DNA of 64,000 bases from Septoria linicola (taxonomy: Eukaryota; Ascomycota; Dothideomycetes; Mycosphaerellales; Mycosphaerellaceae): the NCBI GenBank assembly GCA_024114885.1, contig CP099429.1, forward strand, positions 186,001 through 250,000, written 5' to 3'. The notes below the pieces were generated by a model. The model made no database searches, was not told where the DNA came from, and saw only the letters and a list, made by a program, of their open reading frames with translations. Position numbers and translations under genes: made by a program. The first letter of the stretch is position 1, and every line of letters starts with the position of its first letter. This document shows, piece after piece, positions 1-9,501 of this stretch.

Positions 1-1
1 T

Positions 2-982
2 TTGGTTCACAAAAGCACAAGCTGGCAACCAGCTGCTGATGATGAGGACTTCGAAAGGGATCCACAATTTCCGATGTTTCTGTCCGGACTCTGCGACTAT
101 ATGCCGGATCGAGAGGATGGCTTCATCAATACGATGTACCCTATGAGGCACAATATGCAGGGTCATATCCCTGATCACATCGCCTGGGACTTCAACGACT
201 ATACCGACTACAGCGTGCCATTCCATCCCTCATGTCTGGAAATCTACAAGAGAGTCTCTACTCAACTCCATGGTAGCGTTGATATGCTGGGACTGGTCCA
301 GTGGCACAAAAATGGCACTTCGGCAGAGACATTTGAAGGTTTTCACCCATCCACCACACGCACAGATGATGTTGGCTACCTCAATGAACAGTGGTGGGCT
401 CATAACAATGAAACTGAATACGTCGCTGCCAATCCTCTATTCATCCCAGGCCTGGCGGCGGTTGTAGAGACTTCGTTGTCTCCACACAATATCGATAGCA
501 ACATGGGCGCGTTCGATCTGCCGGCGTCAAGTAATCTTGCTGCCTCGCCCGGAGATCCGTTTGCAACCTTGCCGATGGAACTTCGTCTTGCAGTACTCTC
601 CTCCTTGCCAAATGCAGATCTTTCGAATCTTCGACTTGCTTCTCGAGTCTTTCGACAACTCCCCGTCAGTGTATGGCATGGACTTGTGCTTCAGGACATG
701 CCCTGGCTGTGGGAAGCTTGGCCCGCTGACAAAGCCATGCCGTACCCATTCCTGGCGACAACAACAGAGCGCAGACTTCGTGCCAATCCAAGCATTGAGC
801 CAAATCGGGTGCCAGTACCGAACATGCTGCCGTCCTTCAGGATGAATTGGTACAAGCTATACTGCAGTATTAAGCGCGGAATACATGATGGAACTCTCAA
901 AGGATTGCAGAATCGAAAGCGGATCTGGGCTGATTGCGAGGCTATCGCGCTGAGTATACGCACGACATCAGAGACGATCTAA
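2..982 (+). CDS. F-box domain protein, 5' end outside the window
   Basis: The frame is open from the first bases of the window and has no ATG near its start, so the true N-terminus lies upstream; the visible part is about 326 residues. Around residues 185-215 there is an F-box-like stretch (FATLPMELRLAVLSSLP, then LRLASRVFRQLP). Before it comes a region with FHPSCLEIYKRVS and a WW pair, an arrangement typical of large Pezizomycotina F-box families. F-box proteins usually bind Skp1 and present substrates to SCF ubiquitin ligases; the substrate here is unknown. The frame ends at a TAA at 980-982. No obvious donor site extends it, although a further 3' exon cannot be excluded. Identity as F-box is fairly sure; function is inferred from the family only. 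Confidence 0.7.
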   Translation: MVHKSTSWQPAADDEDFERDPQFPMFLSGLCDYMPDREDGFINTMYPMRHNMQGHIPDHIAWDFNDYTDYSVPFHPSCLEIYKRVSTQLHGSVDMLGLVQWHKNGTSAETFEGFHPSTTRTDDVGYLNEQWWAHNNETEYVAANPLFIPGLAAVVETSLSPHNIDSNMGAFDLPASSNLAASPGDPFATLPMELRLAVLSSLPNADLSNLRLASRVFRQLPVSVWHGLVLQDMPWLWEAWPADKAMPYPFLATTTERRLRANPSIEPNRVPVPNMLPSFRMNWYKLYCSIKRGIHDGTLKGLQNRKRIWADCEAIALSIRTTSETI

Positions 983-1606
983 GCGGGAAAATATCTCACC
1001 GCCGTTCCAGCTTTGGCACAGATGGTCAGGCACTTTGAAGGGAGTGAGACCGCGCATGTCTCTGAGGTCGGATCATATCTGCCGCGCTAGTCCAGCGCTC
1101 ATGACATCGAGCCTCGATAATTTTCGGTGGCCGTGGCCGAGAGGCAGGGTCGGAATCTATCATCCTATGAACCATCTATCGCTAACAGGTTTGATGTCGT
1201 CGAACGGGACGGAAACAGCTTGACCAAGACATCAAGAAAGTTGCTCTTATACTATCTCGTCTGGAAGCTTTTGACTTGGTACATCTAAGATGCGCGCAAG
1301 ATGTGGCAACAAGCAGTCAATGGACACCTTCACTGGTACGTCTGGCCACCAGTCATCGCACATGCCAGCCATTGAGTCACAAGCATAAGCATCAAGTGGA
1401 AGTTACGAGTTCGTTGCAAGAAGCGTGACTGAAGCGGACCCGTGCCCTCTCGAGCCGCGCTTCCGAACTCGAAGAAAAGCATTTTGTCTACCTGAGTGCA
1501 TCAAGTCGACCACCCACATCACGACCTACTCGAGTCAGCTTTCCACACCGATAACATACACTGTCGTTCCAAGTACTATACGACCAGATTCTGGCTCGTC
1601 GTAGTT
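983..1606. other. Intergenic, no gene seen
   Basis: Only short frames without recognisable domains occur between the F-box gene and the next 2EXR-type fragment. It would hold the 3' end of the first gene and the promoter of the second. Confidence 0.5.
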
Positions 1607-1909
1607 ATGTGCTCGCTCAAACGCTCTGTGGAGCAGCTCGAGGCCGAAGACGCTCGGTCATCAGAAGAGCAGCAGTCGCAGAACAGTCGGGGATTCTTTG
1701 ACCTTCCGCCGGAGCTTCGCAACTCAGTTTATGAGCTCTGCCTGGTGACTGACCGGAAGATCTTCATTTCTCCGTGGGCTTATAGCCGTCTTGCCACTTA
1801 CCACCGCGACCTTGCGCTACAAACGCAGTTACTCTCTATCTGCAAGCAAGCCCATAACGAGGGCAGTCCAATTCTATACGGCGGAAACAGATTCTTCATC
1901 TCCATCTAA
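1607..1909 (+). pseudogene. 2EXR/F-box-like protein fragment, C-terminus lost
   Basis: From the ATG at 1607 the frame encodes about 100 residues with the N-terminal signature of a large fungal family: FFDLPPELRNSVYELCL, then CKQAHNEGSPILYGGNRFF. Two longer members of the same family lie at 24.6 and 25.8 kb and continue for more than 80 residues past the YGxNxF motif, whereas here a TAA follows three codons later. A second frame (1909-2166, 85 residues) starts immediately after, but shows no convincing family C-terminus and no splice pair joins the two. It is probably a truncated or decayed copy. An in-frame extension back to 1496 exists but starts at a non-ATG codon. It could also be a short functional protein or a gene with an intron I failed to see. 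Confidence 0.5.
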
Positions 1910-2166
1910 TGCCTAACCTTGCGGCCGTCAGAGTCAGCTGGATGTTTCGCAGAAATTTGAGAACGCCGAACACCATGGCGAAGGCTCTTCTACTCATCCT
2001 CGAGCAGCTGGCATCGCAAGCAGTAGACGGAAATGCCGGCCAGCTTGTTGACAGAATCCAGCTGATGCAAGCTCCGCTCGAAGCGATGAGCGCTTGGAGT
2101 GAGCGGTACATCACGCCAGCCTCTGAAGATGAGACGATGGAACTACTTCGTGCTTCTTCGGTCTAA

Positions 2167-2637
2167 GTAGCTCACGCTCATGGTCTAAGACAACGCTCAC
2201 AACCGGTGATATCGGAGCTTGTGGATCTGAAGGTAGCCAGGAGACTCCAAAGCCTGAGTAGCACGAGCGAAGATGAGGCAGCGAGTCTGACAGGCAGCCA
2301 GGCATACATCGCAGGGCATTTCGAGCTTACGTGGAAATGGATCTGCTATAGGCCACAACAAGTTTTCCGCTACGAGACCAACAATCGCCGACACAAGAAC
2401 CAAATGACATTGCGGGACTTAGCTCTTGGCTAGTCGGTACCTGCGCATGTACTGGGTGTGGGAGTGATTGAAGAAGTTTTGATTTCTTGGGATCCCTCTT
2501 CAGTAGCAGAGTTGTCGCAGAAGGGATCAACGCGGGCGACTCAGAGGGACTAAAGGTAGATGCGGCTGCATGGATCACCAGGCAAAGTAAACGTGATGCA
2601 ATATGCTTCCACGCCGGAGCATTGTAGTATTGATAGT
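2167..2637. other. Intergenic, convergent 3' flanks
   Basis: Lies between the plus-strand 2EXR fragment and the 3' end of the minus-strand acyltransferase. One 75-codon plus-strand frame (2206-2433) has no recognisable domain and is not called. Confidence 0.4.
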
Positions 2638-4123
2638 CTATGATGTTGCCTGCTTCTCTTCATCCTTTGGTGTCCTTGACGCCGGCTTATCTAGAGCGCA
2701 TTGTTCCAGCCACCTCGTGACCCGCACGAGCGGCGCATCCACCAGCTTGTAGAACACATGTGCAGCTCCCAGCGACAACGGTAGCATGATCACCCAGCCT
2801 ATAAGTAATCCGAAGCACCATTGTGTTGTGGTTTCGTGACCAGTGGCTGCCCAGATAGCCGGCTGCAAAGCGAAGCCAGCCGAGTGAAGGATTGGACCAT
2901 GTACCAGATAGAACGCAAATGAGGTTCTTCCAAGATATTGTGGGACTGATGTGCTCAAGAAGTTTCGTATTGGAGGCAGCTCCTCCACGGACCAGATAAT
3001 GAAGCTCGCAGCTACGGAGTGCCAGAAGTAGTGCGCGTCCTTGTATGCACTCGGAGTCAGCCAGCGGAGTGTTTTGTACCCGGGCGTTTTCTTAGGAAAG
3101 TTGTCCGGGAACGACAGAACATATAGAGATGTGAGAAAGAGGAGCCACTTCAAGATGGTCTTCAAATGTGATCCTCGTCGTGGTGGTTCAAGCTGCTGCT
3201 GATCATCAAGTGGAAGGACACACGTTTGTTCCTTTCGATGTGCAGCTCTTTGATGAAGATCGGCGACAAGAGCTCCGGCAGTAAAAGTGGCAACGTCCCA
3301 ACGTTTGTAGAGAAGAGAGCACCAGGTAACGAGAAGCACAAGTCCGAACTTCCATCTTTGCTTGAGCCCAGCCGAGCCCACCAGCAAGACGAAGAGCACC
3401 ATCGAGCATTTAAACTCGACTGGAATCGTCCAGGTGTGCGGGTCGTAGAGGGAGTAGTAGAGTCGCCACACGAACGGGCTCTGCCATGCCCACCACATCT
3501 TCGTAAAGTCGTGTATCTGGGCATATAACGTGGAGTATCGTGGAGGATGCTGTTCCCACATGCCGGTAATCCAAGGCGTCTTCTCAAGCTTGCGTCCACT
3601 ATCGAAAGCTCCTAGGTAAGAAGCCAAACATGCAAGCAACATGCTGGCTGTAGCCGGCAGGAATAGTCGCATCCATCGTCGAATCGTTAATGAAGCCAGT
3701 CGCGACAATGCCTTGTCGCTTTGTCCAGATCGCATAGAAGCAAGGAAACCATAGCTTAGCACATAGCCAGAGATCGCGAAGAATAGCACGACCATAGCAC
3801 GGCCTCGTACCAGGAGACTGAGGATCGGTAGTTGATGTAGATACATGTTCTTGCTGTTCATGCCGTATCCATGCTTCATCGTATTGCTGTAAGGATAAAG
3901 AAAGTGGAAGTTGAAGACAACTAGGCATGCTAGGCCGCGCAGACCATCGTAAGAAGCTGTCCTGGAGACGGCTCGTGTAGCTGGAGCGGGATTGGTAGAT
4001 CCGGGTGTTGGAAGGGCTCGGTATATGTTGGACGAGCCCACTGTTCGTTGATAGGCATTAGAAATGATAACTCGAATCCTGTACCAGAGGTTTGTAAAAG
4101 TTGCCTGATGCAACTCATGCTTC
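2638..4123 (-). CDS. Acyltransferase-3 family integral membrane protein
   Basis: The frame encodes roughly 490 residues of the acyltransferase 3 family (Pfam PF01757), multi-pass membrane enzymes that transfer acyl groups to sugars or lipids. The family start is clear: YDGLRGLACLVVFNFHFLYP with the conserved Arg, then VVLFFAISGYVLSYG and RRWMRLFLPA. Several further hydrophobic segments follow, one of them near the C-terminus (GLLIGWVIMLPLSL). The frame has no ATG before the conserved core; its first codon at 4113 is TTG. A splice acceptor with a good branch motif (AAGCTGAC, then CTCTCTAG) sits at 4124, so the N-terminus probably comes from a short upstream exon. One candidate begins at the ATG at 4249 and uses a 37-nt intron (4124-4160), which is short for fungi. 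Substrate unknown. Confidence 0.8.
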
Positions 4124-4249
4124 CTAGAGAGTGGGATGTCAGCTTATGCAATAGAAGTACAATTGTGTGACCAACTCTGCATCTGTAGTAGCACAAGCTC
4201 TCCATTCGGTATCGCCTAGTTCGGCACCACGCACACTCCCGGCCTCCAT

Positions 4250-6090
4250 CTCATAGCCCCAATCAAGAATTGGTAACTGAAAACATCAATCCATAGAACG
4301 AACGTGGAAGTGTCCGATAAGTGTGGTCAACAAAACTGCGCCATAGCTCGGTCGAGAAGATAGTTGTCAAAGTCTTCAGTAAACACTCCTTGCTTCGGAA
4401 CGCGCGTAGCCAAGGGCAGACGCTGAACGGTTGAAAAGGATCATCCCGATCCTGCAAAATTCTTGGCCCTCACGTGCCTTGCCACTTGGAATGTTTCAGC
4501 CGTGTTGTAGGCCTCGGCAAAGCCTTGTTCCTGGATGGCCCGACATAATCCCGAATGAGCATGCCGCAACGGCGTCAAGGTGATATCATCAGCATGCATG
4601 GTGTCCTATGTCGGTCAACCCTTAATAGCACAGGCGTCTGCAATGGGCATGCATGTATGTTGCCACAAAAGGCGATTGTCAGAATCGCATGGCCTCGAGT
4701 GTCGGACTTTTGACGGGGCAATATCGAGGGCTGTTGGTAAGACATGGCTTATAGGCGCCATCATGATCAGGACAGGGGCTTCTGATCGCGCCTGCAAGCC
4801 GCAATTCTGCTGGTGGCCAATCCGATTCGTCAGCCTTGTCCTTATAGGCAGTAGATCGATGCCAAGATATGTTGGCAACAGGGGCCGACACTGCCCGCGC
4901 AGCCACAAACTTCCACAACTCAGATGAGACTTTCTCAAGCCTTACAAATGCCGATGTTCCAAGTTGCACCGCTTCTGACCAGCAGCAGTCGTGCTCAGCA
5001 ATCAGTGAGCTTTTGGGAAATACGACTTCAGTCTCGTTGCCGCCCCGGTATCTAGGCCACGAACAGTCTACATGCTTCGCTGTTCGGGAAATGCTCGCAG
5101 AGGCGGCGATTGATATCGCTATCACTCCCATAGTTAGCTTTGCTGGCAGATCAGTGAGCTCCGGGAGAGACGCGATAGGTCATAACAATAGGCTGTAGAA
5201 TTCACATGCCGCTGTGTATCACAGCGTCCCCGCTGCTATCTGTTCAGATGCTCATCCATCTGGAAAAGCTGTGGAGTATCTTGGACATTATTCTCGGCCC
5301 TTCGAGGTGATGACTACGACTCATGCGCGGTCAACAGGAGTTTTTCCCAAACTTTCATAGACCTCAAAGAGATCAGCGTGATATAGCACATCTGAACGAG
5401 CAACGAGAGATGGACGAAGGTGTTCTGTGGACTGGTGCCAGATTCAACATGCTTGGCGCCGGCCGCGCTAGCACCGGATCACTCTTCCGATGCCGCTTCA
5501 CGCCCACGTCGACTTCTGCTCGATACATATACACCCATCAACACATGATCGCAGACCACCCCAAAACACAAGTAATTCTCCTTTTCAAGCTTTTCCAGGC
5601 ATCTGCGGGTCACAATTGACCTCCGTACACGTCAAAGGAGGCGATGTGACCAGACAAGGAGCACAATCTACCATTTGACAAGTTTGCCGCGTTGGACCTC
5701 TACTTTTCGTACCAAGACTACATGGCGAACAGTTCCCTGAACGGATCTTGTTCAACACACGGCCATTATCAAGAGCGCAATATGCGCATTGAAGCCGATA
5801 AACCCTCTGAGATAACCCAAGCTTTCTTGAAAACGACATCTCTACACAGCATATCGAAGTCGATTTCGAACGTGATTGTGCCCGCAACAGGCCTGCAAAT
5901 CGCTGCTTATTTTTGATCCGAAGCCCACGCTGTGAGATTGGGCGCCGAGATCCGGATTTCGTCAAAAGTCTGCTAGAGGGGTCTGCCGCCACCGCACCAC
6001 ACATGCGCTTCATGTACACACCCACATATACGAGTTTATTTCGCAATCAATATCCAACTGGATGTGCTATCCGACGTTCAAGCGTCGCTA
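4250..6090. other. Long intergenic stretch, no supported gene
   Basis: About 1.8 kb with overlapping frames on both strands (the longest 150-153 codons, e.g. 4679-5131 minus and 5585-6046 minus). None has a recognisable domain, signal peptide or splice pattern. Confidence 0.5.
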
Positions 6091-6114
6091 CTCTCGATAG
6101 CTCAGCTGGAAGAG

Positions 6115-6165
6115 GTAAATTTACCAGACTCAGTATCATCCAACACACGCTAACGCATGTCACAG
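6115..6165 (+). other. 51-nt GT-AG intron-like insert in the D arm of tRNA-Tyr
   Basis: The insert has the GT...CTAAC...AG organisation of the mRNA introns seen elsewhere in this window, with 11-12 nt between branch A and the 3' AG. Exact removal restores a four-pair D stem. The boundary can slide by up to two bases because of a short direct repeat (AG) at the edges. Known eukaryotic nuclear tRNA introns sit after position 37 and are cut by the tRNA endonuclease; this one does not fit that class. Confidence 0.75.
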
Positions 6166-6178
6166 CGCAAGACTGTAA

Positions 6179-6191
6179 TGGAGTGACCGTT
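6179..6191 (+). other. Canonical tRNA-Tyr intron after position 37
   Basis: Thirteen bases between A37 (6178) and A38 (6192). The position matches the intron of yeast tRNA-Tyr genes, which the tRNA splicing endonuclease removes. Confidence 0.8.
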
Positions 6192-6233
6192 ATCTTGAGG
6201 CCCGCGGTTCGATCCCGCGTCGGGAGACAAAAC

Positions 6234-6237
6234 TTTT
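6234..6237 (+). terminator. Pol III T4 terminator of tRNA-Tyr
   Basis: TTTT seven bases beyond the discriminator base, as expected for RNA polymerase III. Confidence 0.65.
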
Positions 6238-6243
6238 GCTATT

Positions 6244-6260
6244 GTCGTCGTCGTCGTCGT
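6244..6260 (+). repeat. GTC trinucleotide microsatellite
   Basis: Five perfect GTC units plus a partial one, just downstream of the tRNA terminator. Confidence 0.8.
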
Positions 6261-6547
6261 TGTCATTCATCGCTACACGACGGTGGAACAACTTTTTGCT
6301 GCATGCCCAGCAACATCTACATCTTGCCTTTCTCGTAACAAATGAGCTTGCGAACTTCACAATCAGAATGCTGTTGCTATCAAACCTGAGTAGTTTTTTT
6401 GGCCAGCAGTGACATACACCTCTCGCCACGCAAATGCTATTCTTGGCTGAAGGATGCGTTGGGCCACCTCCGTTCTGACTACACTCTGGCACTCTGCCGT
6501 AAGACACAGAACACAAAAAATTACTCCTTCATGTTACTTGCGTCGCA
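6261..6547. other. Intergenic, promoter side of the thioredoxin-domain gene
   Basis: Nothing recognisable apart from short frames; it should hold the promoter of the gene starting at 6548. Confidence 0.4.
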
Positions 6548-7960
6548 ATGCTGGCGCTTCAGCTATTGATGGTCTTTTCGGCCCTGGCATGCGCTGAAGT
6601 TCAGAAGCTGACGCAAAGCTCTTTTGCCACGTTCCTGCAGCAGCACGAGACAGTATTGGTGAATTGTATGTACCATCAAGCGGCACAATAATACCTGAGC
6701 TGACGAAGTCGTAGTCGGAAGTCCGTGGTGCGGGCACTGCAAACAGCTCGAGCCTCACTTCGAACAAGCTTCCGAATTCCTGGCAGATCACAACATCAAG
6801 CTCGCCAAACTCGACTGCACAGAGCTGAACTTCGGGGAGAAGAGTCTTTGCGACGACATAAACGCCTACCCAACTCTACGAGTCTATCACGGCGTCGCGT
6901 CCTATACCGCGTATGATGGCCGACGTAAGACAGCAAACGAGTACAATTTGACCCCATTCTCGGACTACTTGTCTACTACTGACAGTACGATAGCATCATC
7001 TCGTACATGACGAACGGCACGTACCCAACACACACCGACGAGCTTCCTACGAGTACGCATAAGATCGAGTACTGGCCACCCAGCAGGACGCCACATCCGA
7101 ATCCATCGCCAAACCCAACCGCCGCCAGTGCTGTGCTTATTGCAGATGACCAGTTGTCAGCCGTCGTCAAGCTCGAGGTCCCCGGGCTTCCGCTCCTGGA
7201 CGATGAACAATCAAGCTCCATCTTGCTCAATTTGTCTGTTTCTGCAAATGGCCAGCACCTGCTCGTGAATGGAAACATGCTAGCGATGCGAGTACCAGAT
7301 CCATCGCGACCCCCAAGCATACTTGCGCCTCAAATGTCTATAAATACCAGCATAGTCAATCATGCCGGGCGACAAGATCCGAGCTTCGTCGGCTTGGACT
7401 ACGAGTTATGGTCCAATAACAGAGACGACCCAAGCATTACCTATTACAACTACTACCCGAAGATCTACTTGAATCTGATTGGAGCTGGAGTCGAACATTC
7501 AGATCAGAGCCTGACAAATCTATTGCTTGATGCGCCAGAGCAGCAAGTAGTCGAGATGACCCTTCACGACTCGCAATCTCGACCTTCCAACTCAAGGGAG
7601 CTCTCGTACGAGATCGTCAATGTGAAGCTGCTGGACCGAGCTCAAGGCTATCGTGCTCCGCGACCCGATGATCGATTTTGCAGTCGCTGGTCCTGGAGAT
7701 GTGCAGACATTGCAGATCCACCCTGGTATCAATATGTGTGGCGCCAGAACTTTGACGAGTACGGCAGGATTGGTTGCATGAGACGCGATCTCCTTATCCG
7801 CTGGCACAGATTCTGCCACAGACTTGCGCGGATGCCATGGCTGGCGTGGCTCGTTTTGGTGTCTGGCATGATTGTCAAGTTGTGCCTTATGTGGCGCAAG
7901 TGGAGACTTTCACAGACATGGCGAGGTGAGCTGGACATTGAGAAACAGGCAAAGGTGTAA
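6548..7960 (+). CDS. PDI-type thioredoxin-domain protein with a C-terminal membrane anchor
   Basis: Exon 1 (6548-6665) encodes a signal peptide (MLALQLLMVFSALACAE) and the start of a thioredoxin fold ending VLVNF. Intron 1 is 6666-6714. Exon 2 begins at 6715 and supplies the redox motif PWCGHCKQLEP and the cis-proline stretch YPTLRVYHG. This is the a domain of protein disulfide isomerases, which form and shuffle disulfides in the ER. The frame then enters a 967-nt exon ending at 7960. It carries a region I do not recognise, one membrane segment (LAWLVLVSGMIVKLCLMW) and a basic tail, so the protein is probably ER-lumenal with a cytosolic tail. Intron 2 is uncertain: donor 6911 with acceptor 6993 keeps the frame (426 residues) but drops YDGRR, while the stronger donor GTAAGA at 6925 breaks the frame. 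Only one thioredoxin domain is present, unlike classical PDI. A two-gene model is possible. Confidence 0.72.
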
Positions 7961-8049
7961 TCAACTAGAACATGCAATTTGCTTGCTGGTATCTCTCTAT
8001 CTCATGCGCTAAGTCGTAATCATAATACATCAAAATCTGCCCAATGTCT

Positions 8050-9501
8050 CTAGATGGACACGTTCGCACAGCTGAAAGCCGGCTTCACTGCACCGCTGTA
8101 GTCGGAGATGATGGCCTCGACAGCAGCATACAGACCAGGTCCAAGCAAGAACAGACCACAGATCATGACAAAGATGTGGATGATGGTCATGACCGAGCGA
8201 CCTGCACCGGCGAAGAGCTTGCCCTTGTACAGCTGGTAGTATGCAACAGCGAAGAAGATGAAGCCGAAGAAGGAGTCGAAGGCAGCGCCGAGAAGAGAGA
8301 GGAAATCACCCATTGACGGAATGACTTCGGCGAAGACGAAAGCCACGAGCCAGATGGCGGCCATGACAGCGACCCAGACACCCCAGCCAATGACAGTGTT
8401 GCTGTGAGCGTGCCTCGACTTGCCCATGATGCGGCCGTAAACGAACTTGGCCGACACGTTGGCGTAGATGACACCAATGACCAGAGTTGGAACAATGACG
8501 AAGGCGAATGAGCCCTTCTTGTAGACATCAGTACCGAGGGAGCCGAAAGCTGGTGCGGTGGAGTACTGGCCGAGGAAGTGGAAACCGATGGCTGGTGGCA
8601 CAATGAAGAGGAATGCAGAGATGCCAGCCAGGACAGTGAGCGCCTTTGGAAAGTCTTGTGGCTTCTCCATCTCAGCGATGAAGGTTGGGAACAGAATCTG
8701 TGGTACCCAGAGGAAGGTGATGTTCAAGACAGCGTTCATGGCTGCGACCCAAGTGGTGCCTGGTAGAGGGAAGGCATATGTCTTCACTTCGCCGAGCTCT
8801 GGGTAGTTTCCACCATATCCGTAGAGTGGAGCTTCCTCGATTCCAGCAAAGACCAAGAAGAGGAGGATGGCAATCGCCATGGCCGCCGCTGAGAACATCG
8901 ACATGAACGACACGTGCTTGAGCGTTCGTGGGAGCGACATCACGATTCCCATGGTTGTTGCGATGACACTGAAGATGACAGTGCACATGGAGTGGTCTGA
9001 GAGGGTGTTGAGGACCTTGGCTCCTGTGAGAACGTGGAAACCGATGAGGAGGATGTTGTTGGCGAGCAGCATGAAAGCGGTGAAGCCATATGCAATCTTC
9101 GATTTTCCAAAAACTTCGTAACCAAAGTCGCAGATGTCCTTAATTTGAGGGTTCTTGAGAATAAATTTATGCATCGTCAAGGAGGTGATGTAGAAGAGGA
9201 TGCCAGCCACGACCATACAGATGATTCCGGGCACCCAGCCCAAGACAGAAAGGGACCAGGACTGCGCCATGATGGCGAGACAGACTTGATCACCAGCGAG
9301 AAGCCATGCAGCCTTCTGCCAGCTCATCGTGCGAAGCTTGATCTCATGTTGGTGGTCCTCCTGGACCAGGGCTACAATCAGCTCCTTGTTAATGGAGCTG
9401 CTGTCCGAATCGGACGGAGTGTCGTATCCCGATACATGTCGCTGCGAGACAGTTGTCTCCAGCTTTCCATCCTCCTCATGTTGCCAAGGGTGAGAAGTCA
9501 T
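8050..9501 (-). CDS. Amino-acid permease, AAAP family (Mtr-like)
   Basis: An uninterrupted 483-residue frame from the ATG at 9501. After a hydrophilic N-terminus (about 60 residues) come around eleven hydrophobic segments with features of the amino acid/auxin permease family (Pfam PF01490): MSWQKAAWLLAGDQVCLAIM at the first segment, the glycine-rich GWVPGIICMVVAGILFY, FHVLTGAKVLN and VPPAIGFHFLGQY. Fungal members such as Neurospora Mtr import neutral aliphatic and aromatic amino acids across the plasma membrane by proton symport. Length and single-exon structure fit the family. Substrate range is inferred, not readable here. Confidence 0.88.
   Translation of the reverse strand: MTSHPWQHEEDGKLETTVSQRHVSGYDTPSDSDSSSINKELIVALVQEDHQHEIKLRTMSWQKAAWLLAGDQVCLAIMAQSWSLSVLGWVPGIICMVVAGILFYITSLTMHKFILKNPQIKDICDFGYEVFGKSKIAYGFTAFMLLANNILLIGFHVLTGAKVLNTLSDHSMCTVIFSVIATTMGIVMSLPRTLKHVSFMSMFSAAAMAIAILLFLVFAGIEEAPLYGYGGNYPELGEVKTYAFPLPGTTWVAAMNAVLNITFLWVPQILFPTFIAEMEKPQDFPKALTVLAGISAFLFIVPPAIGFHFLGQYSTAPAFGSLGTDVYKKGSFAFVIVPTLVIGVIYANVSAKFVYGRIMGKSRHAHSNTVIGWGVWVAVMAAIWLVAFVFAEVIPSMGDFLSLLGAAFDSFFGFIFFAVAYYQLYKGKLFAGAGRSVMTIIHIFVMICGLFLLGPGLYAAVEAIISDYSGAVKPAFSCANVSI

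Larger units (their letters stand above)
6091..6227 (+). tRNA. tRNA-Tyr (GUA) with two interruptions, one resembling a spliceosomal intron
   Basis: Reading out two inserts gives a complete 73-nt cloverleaf. Acceptor strand 6091-6097 pairs with 6220-6226 (one T-G wobble). A73 is at 6227 and C1-G72 is present, which are eukaryotic Tyr identity elements. The anticodon stem 6168-6172 pairs with 6193-6197 around a loop whose 34-36 are GTA. The variable loop is AGGCC, the T stem is CGCGG/CCGCG and the T loop TTCGATC. The first insert, 6115-6165 (51 nt), splits the D stem: GAG at 6112-6114 needs the C at 6166 to pair fully with GCTC at 6100-6103. It starts GTAAAT, carries CTAAC at 6150-6154 and ends CACAG. 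The second, 6179-6191 (13 nt), is the canonical intron after position 37. A-box (6098-6109) and B-box (6206-6216) are intact, and a TTTT terminator is at 6234-6237. Strong as a tRNA-Tyr gene; how the D-arm insert is removed, or whether the copy is dead, is unknown. Confidence 0.88.

Noticed and set aside
4679..5131. 150-codon minus-strand ORF
   Set aside because: No domain, signal peptide or splice context, and an equally long frame overlaps on the other strand.
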